Of a stretch of DNA of 64,000 nucleotides, positions 55,722 through 64,000 are shown in pieces. Every line of letters starts with the position of its first letter. Within the stretch, counting starts at the first letter, position 1. The stretch is from Flavobacterium taihuense (GTDB lineage: Bacteria; Bacteroidota; Bacteroidia; Flavobacteriales; Flavobacteriaceae). Where the stretch lies: the NCBI RefSeq assembly GCF_019351435.1, contig NZ_JAHWYN010000009.1:1-64000 (forward strand), in the 5' to 3' direction. The notes beneath the pieces are model-generated. The model saw only the letters and a program-made list of their open reading frames with translations, made no database searches and had not been told where the DNA came from. The translations under genes were made by a program, and so were the position numbers.

Positions 55722-58559
55722 TTAAGGATTGATCGTTAATGAAGCAAACCATTGTTGCCCAATTGAACCCGCACCTATTACTTGAATATAATCTTTTCCT
55801 CCAATATTAGTTCCTCCTAATTTGAACAATAATTTATATGCTGGAATAGCATAATTAATTTGAGCATCAAACACAGTCGTTTCCGGAACCATTCCGTCTG
55901 CAAATGAAGATTGCCATAAATATTCAGAGTTCCATCTTACATTTGTATTAAATCCGAAGTTTTTAAACAATCTCGTATTCCCTAATGACGCTTTTACTCT
56001 GTGTTTTGGTGTGTTGAATCCAGTAACAAATCCTGGATCTTCAGATTGATCAAAATCCAATTGAGAATAATTATAATTCACTCCTAATTCAAAATCTTTA
56101 TACACCTTTTTAGACAATCCAACTCCAAATCCTAATGAAGCAACATCCGCAGTCGTATTCGAATACACTTGATAAATTCTTCTATCACCTCTTGCCAAAG
56201 CGTATACTGGGCTTAATGGCTCTAATGGATTAAAGGTTTTATTTACATCACCATAATAAACACCAGCTACTCTTGAAGTATTCAAGAAATTATTGTATTG
56301 ATTATAATAACCATTAATATCCACAGACAAATCATTATTAATCACTGTACGATATCCTAATTCATACGCTTTCACTTCCTCAGGGCGAACTAACTGAATA
56401 TTGGCTGCTTTCAATAAAGCAGCAGCTCCGGCTATGTCAGAAGGATTTGCAGACAAAGCAGCACCAAAAGCCTGTGCAGAAGTTAAAGTATACGAATTAT
56501 TATAAGCATTTGTGCCATCCATTGGAACGGTGGCAGCAGCGCCCGCAGCTTGACCCGCAGCACTTACATTTCTAATTTCAGAATAACGAACTAAATTTTC
56601 AGGCGCAGAACCAATTAATGCGAAAGGCCCTAAGTCAAGTCCGATGTATTGATCTTGTGTAGTAGGGTTTCTAAAACCCGTTTGATAGGAAGCTCTAAAA
56701 TTGTGCGTTTTTTGAGCACCCGCCGAATACACTAAAGATACTCTTGGGGATACATTCCCATCAAAATTTTGACTTTTATCATAACGTATAGATGCAACCA
56801 ACTTCAAACGATCATCCATAAACATTTTGGAACCTTGCGTATAAACTCCATATTCATTATAACGAATTGGCCCATCATAATCTGTAAAAATAGATCCACT
56901 AGAATTCATTTCATATTGTCGAGCAGAACCTCCTACTTGAATTTCAGCAAACTTAATTAAGTCTTTAAAATTGTAATTAACATCTGAATGGTATATTTTA
57001 GATTTATCTGTAAATTTTGCTCCTTGCGTAAAGTCAGGATTGCTCTTAACTGCATTTAATGCATTTGTAAATTCTGGAGTTCCTGGCTCGAACCTAGCCT
57101 CTCTTGGAGCTGATGGATTATTAGGGTCTGTATTAGGAACCAAGTTCAACCCCGGAGAAACGTTAGTATCAGCAAAAGTTCTTGCATAATTACCCGCTTC
57201 ATTGGCATCAAGCCCCAACATTGCAGAAGACAGTTGAAATGATGTAGCATAATCTGTAAACCAGTTCGTATCTGACTTAGCCGCTCTTTGTACATTCCAG
57301 CCTGCAAAACGCATATCATAAGAGTTACCTGCATCTTCAGAAGATTGGTAAGCTCTTGCAAAAAAGTTTTTCCCTTTTATTTCAATTTTTGTTTGACTCA
57401 TAAAGAAATCATTCAAAGCATATCTATTAGCTCCTTGATAAATAGTATTTCCTAGACCTAATTTATACTGAAGCATAATTTCAGTATCATCTGCCCAAGG
57501 CCTAATATGCAAAGAGAAATCTGCTTTTACACTATTTACTTTATTATCATTCAAATCTTTTTCACGGTAACCCGTTCTACTTACCTGCCCAACATTGTTT
57601 ATAAAAGTAGTTACCTCATCCCCATAAATATTTAAACCATCATAGTTTTGATTTCCATCATGACCGATTGAACCACCTGTTACACTTCTTCTGTCATCAG
57701 CTATCCACTCCGTAGCTTTCATATAATTGAAATTGGCTTTCACGGCAAAATATTTATTAAAAGCAGTAGCTGCTCTAATTCCCATATCAAAATAATCATT
57801 AGTACCTGCAACATCTTGCGAAGTTTGACCATATTTCACATAAGAACTAATTCCTTGATGCACGAATGGATTTTTACTATTCATGAACAAAATCCCATTA
57901 AATGCATTAGCTCCATACAAAGCAGAAGATGCTCCTGGCAAAAGTTCAACACTAGCCACATCAATATCTGAAAGACCAATTAAGTTCCCCAAAACAAAGT
58001 TCAATGCTGGAGACGAATTATCCATTCCATCTACCAATTGCATAAAACGGGTATTTCCTACAGCAGCAAAACCTCTCGTGTTTACCGTTTTGAAAGAGAT
58101 ACTACTCGTATTAAATTGTACTTCTTTTAAATTTTCTAAACCATCATAAAAAGTGGGAGCCGTAGTACTTTTCACTTGTGCAATTCCCATTCTTTCAATA
58201 GTAACAGGAGATTGTAGCACTCTTTCAGGGGCTCTAGAAGCTGAAACCACTATTTCGTTTAATTTTGTTTCTTCTGAGCTCATTATTACTTGAATCTTTT
58301 GTGACACTGACACTACATTTAGACTGGAAGAGGAATATCCAACAGCGGTAACTTCAATTAAAAAAGGCGGTGTTTCCTTAGTAATTAAAACGAAAGAGCC
58401 ATCATAATCAGAAATAGCGCCCTCTTTCGACCCTGCCAAATTAATATTTGCTCCGGGAATAGGTTGATTATTCTCATCCTTAACTACACCTTTGATAGAA
58501 TTTTGCGCAAAAGATATGCTGCAAAAGAACAATGTTAAAAAAAGTAAATACAATCTCAT
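55722..58559 (-). CDS. TonB-dependent outer-membrane receptor
   Basis: 945 residues. Signal peptide, carboxypeptidase-regulatory-like domain (about 20-100: IKGVVKDENNQPIPGANINL ... SDYDGSF), plug domain (about 115-235: LNEIVVSASRAPERVLQSPV, NTRGFAAVGNTRFMQLVDG, ELLPGASSALYGANAFNGI) and a 22-strand-type barrel to the end (QIQV...; final strand WFASLTINP). Imports an unknown large substrate with TonB energy. No SusD partner; instead it is followed by an SGNH lipoprotein. Annotated SusC-type would need a SusD, so it is a general TonB receptor. Confidence 0.94.
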   Translation of the reverse strand: MRLYLLFLTLFFCSISFAQNSIKGVVKDENNQPIPGANINLAGSKEGAISDYDGSFVLITKETPPFLIEVTAVGYSSSSLNVVSVSQKIQVIMSSEETKLNEIVVSASRAPERVLQSPVTIERMGIAQVKSTTAPTFYDGLENLKEVQFNTSSISFKTVNTRGFAAVGNTRFMQLVDGMDNSSPALNFVLGNLIGLSDIDVASVELLPGASSALYGANAFNGILFMNSKNPFVHQGISSYVKYGQTSQDVAGTNDYFDMGIRAATAFNKYFAVKANFNYMKATEWIADDRRSVTGGSIGHDGNQNYDGLNIYGDEVTTFINNVGQVSRTGYREKDLNDNKVNSVKADFSLHIRPWADDTEIMLQYKLGLGNTIYQGANRYALNDFFMSQTKIEIKGKNFFARAYQSSEDAGNSYDMRFAGWNVQRAAKSDTNWFTDYATSFQLSSAMLGLDANEAGNYARTFADTNVSPGLNLVPNTDPNNPSAPREARFEPGTPEFTNALNAVKSNPDFTQGAKFTDKSKIYHSDVNYNFKDLIKFAEIQVGGSARQYEMNSSGSIFTDYDGPIRYNEYGVYTQGSKMFMDDRLKLVASIRYDKSQNFDGNVSPRVSLVYSAGAQKTHNFRASYQTGFRNPTTQDQYIGLDLGPFALIGSAPENLVRYSEIRNVSAAGQAAGAAATVPMDGTNAYNNSYTLTSAQAFGAALSANPSDIAGAAALLKAANIQLVRPEEVKAYELGYRTVINNDLSVDINGYYNQYNNFLNTSRVAGVYYGDVNKTFNPLEPLSPVYALARGDRRIYQVYSNTTADVASLGFGVGLSKKVYKDFELGVNYNYSQLDFDQSEDPGFVTGFNTPKHRVKASLGNTRLFKNFGFNTNVRWNSEYLWQSSFADGMVPETTVFDAQINYAIPAYKLLFKLGGTNIGGKDYIQVIGAGSIGQQWFASLTINP

Positions 58560-58618
58560 TTGGTAAAATTTTGTTGGTTAGTGGCGGCAAATTACACATA
58601 TTTTTTAATTATCAACAA

Positions 58619-58652
58619 CAAAAATAAAAATATTTATAATTATTATTAACAA
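58619..58652 (-). promoter_or_regulatory. Candidate promoter of the TonB receptor operon
   Basis: Minus strand TTG (58652-58650), 23-bp spacer, TATTTTTG (58626-58619). Within the accepted spacing but at its long end. Confidence 0.5.
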
Positions 58653-58812
58653 AATAGGTACATATATAACAATTCAATATTTTTATATTTTGCATAATTA
58701 CTAATAAAATAATCATATATTCATATAATATATTATGCATACATAATAATTTCGTATTTCTATTAAATTTATCACAAAAATTACAACGATTTCGTAAAAA
58801 GTATAAAACAAA

Positions 58813-58842
58813 AAAAAAGCGAGAAATAAATCTCGCTTTTTT
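58813..58842 (-). terminator. Terminator of glmS
   Basis: AAAAAAGCGAGA (58813-58824) pairs with TCTCGCTTTTTT (58831-58842), loop AATAAA. Confidence 0.92.
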
Positions 58843-58861
58843 ATAATTCCTTGTAATTTAA

Positions 58862-60709
58862 TTACTCAACCGTCACCGATTTTGCTAAGTTTCTTGGTTG
58901 ATCTACATTACAACCTCTCATAACAGCAATGTGATACGATAGCAGTTGTAATGGTATGGTAGTAATCAATGGCGACAATGCATCTGATGTTTCAGGAATC
59001 TCAATAACATAATCTGCTAATTCACGAACTTGTGTATCTCCCTTGGTCACTACAGCAATAATTTTACCGCTTCTTGATTTAATTTCCTGAATATTACTAA
59101 CAATTTTATCATAATGACCTTGTTTTGGCGCAATTACAATAACAGGCATTAATTCATCAATTAAAGCAATAGGACCATGCTTCATTTCAGCAGCTGGATA
59201 TCCTTCAGCGTGTATATAGGAAATCTCTTTTAATTTTAAAGCTCCTTCGAGTGCAACTGGAAAGTTATACCCACGCCCTAAATATAAACAATTTGGAGAA
59301 TCCTTAAAAACACCTGCAATTTCTTTTGTTTTGTCATTAGTTTCTAATGCTTCTTTTACTTTTTCTGGTATAATTTCTAATTCCTGCAAATACATATGAA
59401 ATTCAGAATGTGTCAATGTCCCTTTCGCTTTTGCCAAACGCAAAGCTATCATCGTCAAAACAGTAATTTGAGTAGTAAAAGCTTTTGTAGAGGCTACCCC
59501 AATCTCAGGCCCCGCATGTGTATATGCTCCTGCGTGAGATTCTCTTGAAATAGATGAACCTACTACATTACATACCCCAAAAACAAATGCACCATGTTCT
59601 TTTGCTAATTTTATAGCAGCCATAGTATCTGCTGTTTCACCTGATTGTGAAATAGCAATTACCACATCTTTACTATTGATAATTGGATTTCTATATCTGA
59701 ATTCGGAAGCATATTCGACTTCAACAGGGATTCTAGCAAACTCTTCAATAACATATTCAGCAACCAAACCAGCATGCCATGATGTCCCACAGGCCACAAT
59801 TATAATTCTTTCTGCATTTAAGAATTTCTCTAAGTTGTCTTCAACTCCTGCCATTTGAATAATCCCTTCATTGGCGTGCAATCTTCCTCTATATGTATCT
59901 TTAATTACACTTGGTTGCTCGTAGATTTCTTTCAACATAAAGTGATCATAACCACCTTTTTCAATCTGCTCCAAATTCATTTGCAGCTCTTGAATATATG
60001 GATCAACGATAGAGTCATCTTTTATTTTACGAACCTTCATCGGTCTATGCAACCTAATATTAGCCATTTCACCATCTTCCAGATAAACCGCATTGGAAGT
60101 ATATTCAATAAATGGGGAAGCATCAGAAGCTATAAAATATTCACCTTCACCAATCCCAATAGCCAATGGACTTCCTAATCTGGCAGCAACAATTTCATTT
60201 GGGTTTTTTTTATCAAAAACAGCAATAGCATAAGCACCAACAACTTGGTTTAATGCCACTTGAACAGCTTTTCCTAATTTTAAATTTTCCTTCTTTTGTA
60301 CTTCTTCGATTAGATTAATCAAAACCTCAGAATCAGTATCCGAAGAAAAAGAATAGCCTCTCTTTATTAACTCGACTTTCAAGGGAGCATAATTTTCTAT
60401 GATTCCGTTGTGAATAATTACTAAATCACCAGAATTAGAAACATGAGGATGTGAATTGACATCATTTGGCACCCCGTGAGTTGCCCAACGCGTATGTCCA
60501 ATCCCTATAGTACCATTAGTCGTTATTTCTTTTTGCGCTTTCTCTTCAAGATCAGAAACCTTACCTTTAGTTTTAGACAATTTTATACTCTCACCGTCAT
60601 ACAACATGACACCAGCACTGTCGTATCCACGGTACTCTAACCTTTTCAATCCTTTTATAATTATAGGATAAGCTTCTCTATAACCTATATATCCAACAAT
60701 TCCACACAT
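58862..60709 (-). CDS. glmS: Glutamine-fructose-6-phosphate aminotransferase
   Basis: 615 residues, full length. Makes glucosamine-6-phosphate for peptidoglycan and other glycans. N-terminal glutaminase with Cys2 (MCGIVGYIGYREAYP), GHTRWATHG; two SIS isomerase domains (CGTSWHAGLVAEY; ISQSGETADT; HAEGYPAAEMKHGP) and the conserved C-terminal NLAKSVTVE. It is the last gene of a unit with DUF4270 and the GT5-like gene (9-bp gap to DUF4270). Confidence 0.98.
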   Translation of the reverse strand: MCGIVGYIGYREAYPIIIKGLKRLEYRGYDSAGVMLYDGESIKLSKTKGKVSDLEEKAQKEITTNGTIGIGHTRWATHGVPNDVNSHPHVSNSGDLVIIHNGIIENYAPLKVELIKRGYSFSSDTDSEVLINLIEEVQKKENLKLGKAVQVALNQVVGAYAIAVFDKKNPNEIVAARLGSPLAIGIGEGEYFIASDASPFIEYTSNAVYLEDGEMANIRLHRPMKVRKIKDDSIVDPYIQELQMNLEQIEKGGYDHFMLKEIYEQPSVIKDTYRGRLHANEGIIQMAGVEDNLEKFLNAERIIIVACGTSWHAGLVAEYVIEEFARIPVEVEYASEFRYRNPIINSKDVVIAISQSGETADTMAAIKLAKEHGAFVFGVCNVVGSSISRESHAGAYTHAGPEIGVASTKAFTTQITVLTMIALRLAKAKGTLTHSEFHMYLQELEIIPEKVKEALETNDKTKEIAGVFKDSPNCLYLGRGYNFPVALEGALKLKEISYIHAEGYPAAEMKHGPIALIDELMPVIVIAPKQGHYDKIVSNIQEIKSRSGKIIAVVTKGDTQVRELADYVIEIPETSDALSPLITTIPLQLLSYHIAVMRGCNVDQPRNLAKSVTVE

Positions 60710-60717
60710 AGTTTCTC

Positions 60718-62301
60718 TTAATTAGGTTTTGTATAATAAATTTCGAATTTTAGCCTTTTATCGTAATTTAAATCATCTGTGGGTATATTATTCCCAAAGA
60801 CAATAGTCCCTAGAGGACTCATGACAGAAGCCATAGGAACTACAAAAGGCGAGACTGTTTCATCCCTTAAAAAATAAAAATTAGTTTTGCTGATATCTTC
60901 CGTAACAACAAGACCTAGTTCAACATTCTTAGGGTCAGTACTAATAACAAGATTCCTAATATGATTGGTAATCCTAAATTTATAATAAGCACCACCACCT
61001 GTAATTGTACCCCCTAAAACTCCTGTATAATCAGCTAAAATTTTACTGTTAGTAAAATCATATAAGTAAATTCTTTGTGGAGCATGACTCGAACCCATTT
61101 TAGTCGAATTTACATAAAAAACTAAATTTGCTTCATTGATAAGGTATTTGTTTTTTCGAATGATATCCAATTGATCAGGCACTTCATTTGGAATTCCAGT
61201 AACACCATCAGGACCAAATTTATCATCTCCAAATATTTTTAAAATCGACATAGATCCTTCTCCTCCTTTAAGATACAAATTAGCATCACCTTCCATCTTA
61301 TTCACATTCGTTGTGGTGGCATTGGTATAATCAGCATTCGTATTACTTTGATTCACCAAACTAACCGTGTTACCTGTTAACAATAACGTAATTGTCTTAG
61401 GCTCTTTTTTTCCATCCACCGTTTCTGCATAAGAAATTGTAATCTTACCTCCTTTAAAATTGAGCATTGCCATACTTCCTTTACCAGCTCCTATGCGCTC
61501 CATATTAAAAAATAACCCTCTAAAATAGTTTTTAAATACAGCGTTTGAAACCAACGAACCTGCTGGTGCCTTTAAAATCTTGTCCTCAAAAAAAGTTTTA
61601 TTTAAATGAAATCGAATACCTGGAGGTGTTCTAGTTGTAGTTGTAACATCATCAGTAGGGGGCTGTATAACATGCTCAGCATCATCAAAAAAGAACTCTT
61701 CATTTTGAGATTTAATAGGCTCATTATTTAAAAGAAGAGGTGATGTTTCGCTTGGTCGCAATTGCGCATGAAATTCTGAATATTGATTGCTGTAAAATTT
61801 TTGTGTTTTTGAATTTTGCGAATTACCGTCTAAATCAGCCATATAATAACCTGATTCATATATACTGAGCTTCATTTTAGCCTTCTTATCTTCACCATAA
61901 ATGGAATCTAAAACATAGTTACTACTCCCATCTGAATTCAAAACTGTCTTTGATTTATCATAAAAATAAGGAATTGTTAACAACACACTTGTAATTGTAG
62001 CAGTCGCAGCATCTATAGTAGGATTCTCTTTTTCTAGAGCCACTTGAGTTACAAAATTTGCAGTAGTAGTCCCGAAAGAAGGGTTATCATATATTCCTAA
62101 TGGATTAATTGGGAGATTATTAGACTGTATTGGACCTATCTTTTCATTATATGCTATTACGGAAAAGTCATCTTTTGTAATACCAAAAGAACCATCTCCG
62201 ATAAGATCTTCACCAATAACATTTAATTCTTTATCACATGAATTAAAAAGCACAATAAATAAAAGGAAAGGAATTGTTTTAAAAAAAGAATTTTTAAGCA
62301 T
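60718..62301 (-). CDS. DUF4270 family lipoprotein
   Basis: 527 residues. Lipoprotein signal ending FLLFIVLFNSC (Cys22). The start of the mature part, ELNVIGEDLIGDGSF, and the NPLGIYDNPSFGTTTANFVTQ segment are characteristic of DUF4270, a Bacteroidota-only family of unknown function. Sits between a GT5-like gene and glmS with 9-22 bp gaps, so probably cotranscribed. Surface or outer-membrane location inferred from the lipobox. Confidence 0.88.
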   Translation of the reverse strand: MLKNSFFKTIPFLLFIVLFNSCDKELNVIGEDLIGDGSFGITKDDFSVIAYNEKIGPIQSNNLPINPLGIYDNPSFGTTTANFVTQVALEKENPTIDAATATITSVLLTIPYFYDKSKTVLNSDGSSNYVLDSIYGEDKKAKMKLSIYESGYYMADLDGNSQNSKTQKFYSNQYSEFHAQLRPSETSPLLLNNEPIKSQNEEFFFDDAEHVIQPPTDDVTTTTRTPPGIRFHLNKTFFEDKILKAPAGSLVSNAVFKNYFRGLFFNMERIGAGKGSMAMLNFKGGKITISYAETVDGKKEPKTITLLLTGNTVSLVNQSNTNADYTNATTTNVNKMEGDANLYLKGGEGSMSILKIFGDDKFGPDGVTGIPNEVPDQLDIIRKNKYLINEANLVFYVNSTKMGSSHAPQRIYLYDFTNSKILADYTGVLGGTITGGGAYYKFRITNHIRNLVISTDPKNVELGLVVTEDISKTNFYFLRDETVSPFVVPMASVMSPLGTIVFGNNIPTDDLNYDKRLKFEIYYTKPN

Positions 62302-62322
62302 ACTTATTCGTAAAAGATTGAT

Positions 62323-63129
62323 TTATAACAACATGTTTTTATAGAATTCCGTATAAGCCACAGCGAATTCTTCTTTATGTTTCAAAGGTAGAAAAGGTTT
62401 ACCTGAAGATTCTATAAATTTTGTTAAACTTGGAGACAGTCCTTCTGAGGCAATAATAACTGCGTCAGAATTGCGAACAGTCGTTTTTATAATATTTTCA
62501 TAGTTTGGCACTTCCAACTCAGTAATGGCTTCATCCGGAACACCGTCAAATCTCACTTTGTTAATCATTTCAACATCTAAAGTCCCATCAAAAGACTGAC
62601 TATAAACAGACGTTACGATTTTAGTATCCGAAAATAAAGCTTCATTTTTGTAGAAATGCTTCATATAAACAGGCAACATTGCTGCCATCCAACCGTGCAC
62701 GTGAATTATATCCGGTACCCAATTTAATTTCTTTACGGTCTCTACAACACCTTTAGCAAAAAAAATAGCGCGCTCATCATTATCAGGATACATTACCCCT
62801 TCCTCATCCGCAAAAGTGGCTTTTCTTTTAAAATATTCTTCGTTATCTATAAAATAAACTTGTATTCTTTCTTTTGGAATAGAAGCAACCTTAATAATAA
62901 GTGGCATATCCAAATCATTCACAACCAAATTCATCCCAGACAAACGAATCACTTCATGCAATTGGTGTCTTCTCTCGTTAATATTCCCATACCTCGGCAT
63001 AAAAATTCTAATTTGTCCACCTTGATCATTAATCATTTTTGGTACGTCATAAGACATTAATGAAACCTCATTTTCAGCGAGATAAGGCACAACTTCAGAT
63101 GATACGTATAATATCCTCTTATCTTTCAT
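62323..63129 (-). CDS. Half-length glycogen/starch synthase-like protein (GT5 N-terminal domain)
   Basis: 268 residues, about half of a normal GlgA (around 480). Matches the GT5 N-terminal Rossmann domain: RILYVSSEVVPYLAENEV, IRIFMPRYGNINERRHQLHEV, PDNDERAIFFAKGVVE, PDIIHVHGWMAAMLPVYMK. The nucleotide-sugar-binding C-terminal domain is absent and the KxGG motif after the first strand is replaced (YLAENEVS). So synthase activity is doubtful. It is the first gene of a unit with DUF4270 and glmS, opposite panC. Such short versions are annotated as glycogen synthase in Bacteroidota; a regulatory role is only a guess. Confidence 0.83.
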   Translation of the reverse strand: MKDKRILYVSSEVVPYLAENEVSLMSYDVPKMINDQGGQIRIFMPRYGNINERRHQLHEVIRLSGMNLVVNDLDMPLIIKVASIPKERIQVYFIDNEEYFKRKATFADEEGVMYPDNDERAIFFAKGVVETVKKLNWVPDIIHVHGWMAAMLPVYMKHFYKNEALFSDTKIVTSVYSQSFDGTLDVEMINKVRFDGVPDEAITELEVPNYENIIKTTVRNSDAVIIASEGLSPSLTKFIESSGKPFLPLKHKEEFAVAYTEFYKNMLL

Positions 63130-63166
63130 AGTATAAATTGATTAATTATTGGCAATAAAAACCATG

Positions 63167-63174
63167 CAAAATTA
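63167..63174 (-). promoter_or_regulatory. Candidate -7 box of the GT5-DUF4270-glmS unit
   Basis: Minus strand TAATTTTG, 38 bp before the start codon. No TTG at -33 spacing. Confidence 0.45.
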
Positions 63175-63205
63175 CAAAATTTTATGCAGTTATGGACTAA
63201 AATAT

Positions 63206-63213
63206 TAAGTTTG
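63206..63213 (+). promoter_or_regulatory. Candidate -7 box of panC
   Basis: TAAGTTTG followed by CACC, 24 bp before the panC ATG. Divergent from the GT5-like gene promoter; the two boxes are about 30 bp apart. Confidence 0.5.
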
Positions 63214-63236
63214 CACCTAATTTAAACAAAACTGCC

Positions 63237-64000
63237 ATGCAAATTTTCTATGGAAAAGCGGCTTTAATGGACTATTTATCCTCCTTAAAGACTACAAATT
63301 CTTCAATTGGATTTGTTCCAACAATGGGTGCTTTGCATGAGGGACATCAGTCGTTAATGCTTCAATCTACTAAAGAAAATAACATAACTGTTGTTAGTAT
63401 TTTTGTGAATCCCACTCAATTTAACAATCCTGAAGATTTGGAAAAATACCCACGTACTTTGGATGCTGACCTCATAAAAATATCCAACATCAATCCAAAC
63501 ATTATCGTTTTTGCACCAACTGTTGATGATATGTATGAAGGAAAAACCTTATCTCAATCTTTTGATTTTGATGGATTAGAAAATAAAATGGAAGGAAAGT
63601 TTAGACCCGGCCATTTTGATGGTGTGGGCACTATCGTAAAACGACTTTTTGAAATCGTACAACCAACAAGAGCCTATTTCGGTGAAAAAGATTTTCAACA
63701 AGTGCAAATAGTTAAAAAGATGGTTGAAAAAAACCACCTACAAGTCACTATTGTCGTATGCCCTATTTATAGAGAAATCAACAACTTAGCCATGAGTTCT
63801 CGAAATGAACGCTTAACTTTGCACGAAAGAGAAGAAGCGGGGATTATTTATAAAATACTAAACAGTGCCAAAGCAAAATTCTCCAATAATAGCGCTAAAA
63901 AAACAACCCAATGGGTTAAAAACGAATTCAAAAAAAATAAAACATTTACTTTAGAATACTTTGAAATTGCCGATGAAACTACACTTACTACCTGCAATCG
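63237..64000 (+). CDS. panC: Pantoate-beta-alanine ligase (pantothenate synthetase), cut by the right edge
   Basis: 254 of about 280 residues; open at the edge. Makes pantothenate for CoA. Motifs: FVPTMGALHEGHQSL (HIGH-type ATP site), SIFVNPTQFNNPEDL, RPGHFDGVGTIV, YFGEKDFQQVQIV, and AMSSRNERL (KMSKS-like site). The ATG at 63237 fits the usual N-terminus (MQIFYGKAAL). Confidence 0.96.
   Translation, partial: MQIFYGKAALMDYLSSLKTTNSSIGFVPTMGALHEGHQSLMLQSTKENNITVVSIFVNPTQFNNPEDLEKYPRTLDADLIKISNINPNIIVFAPTVDDMYEGKTLSQSFDFDGLENKMEGKFRPGHFDGVGTIVKRLFEIVQPTRAYFGEKDFQQVQIVKKMVEKNHLQVTIVVCPIYREINNLAMSSRNERLTLHEREEAGIIYKILNSAKAKFSNNSAKKTTQWVKNEFKKNKTFTLEYFEIADETTLTTCN

Larger units (their letters stand above)
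58560..58861. other. Intergenic region upstream of the TonB receptor
   Basis: 302 very AT-rich bases. Contains a candidate promoter for the receptor (58619-58652), TATTATGCATACATAATA-like palindromic tracts near 58730, and the glmS terminator (58813-58842). No gene. Confidence 0.6.

Overview
The window looks like chromosome of a low-GC Bacteroidota, most probably Flavobacterium or a close relative. This is inferred from type IX secretion (T9SS) C-terminal sorting domains, many TAnnTTTG -7 promoter boxes (sometimes with a TTG box 19-23 bp upstream), a GxxExxY gene, a DUF4270 lipoprotein, a GH97 enzyme, and a separate atpD-atpC pair. No database search was possible; all family names come from motif recognition.

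Layout. 1-5572 (-): 5' part of a giant secreted adhesin-like protein that runs off the left edge, built of Ig-like and SprB-type repeats. 5994-7913 (-): GH97 glycosidase. 8093-8172 (-): tRNA-Leu(CAA). 8463-11100 (+): prs, rplY, pth. 11151-13835 (-): secreted zinc metalloprotease. 14056-16998 (+): ribF, a small membrane protein, bioB. 17097-40875 (-): six tandem secreted proteins sharing a large C-terminal module and a type C T9SS signal, with very different N-terminal halves. 41609-42088 (+): recX. 42255-47118 (-): biotin locus bioF, bioD, bioA plus a FabF-like ketoacyl synthase; a 468-bp inverted-repeat cassette carrying a GxxExxY gene sits exactly between bioF and bioD. 47143-49076 (-): two outer-membrane proteins. 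49242-53874 (-): atpD-atpC, then an MBOAT/SGNH O-acylation pair, then a displaced copy of the 3' end of atpC. 54147-58559 (-): TonB-dependent receptor and SGNH lipoprotein. 58862-63129 (-): half-length GT5 glycogen-synthase-like protein, DUF4270 lipoprotein, glmS. 63237-64000 (+): panC, cut by the right edge.

How it fits together. Housekeeping genes (PRPP, L25, Pth, FAD, ATP synthase, GlmS, PanC, biotin) surround about 24 kb of surface-protein genes. The array has the look of one exported scaffold being re-equipped with different N-terminal domains (PA14, LamG, FN3, Ig-like), with recent sequence exchange between neighbours. Two small insertions stand out: the GxxExxY cassette in the biotin locus and the MBOAT/SGNH pair flanked by direct repeats of the atpC 3' end. 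No insertion sequence, CRISPR array, prophage or rRNA was seen.
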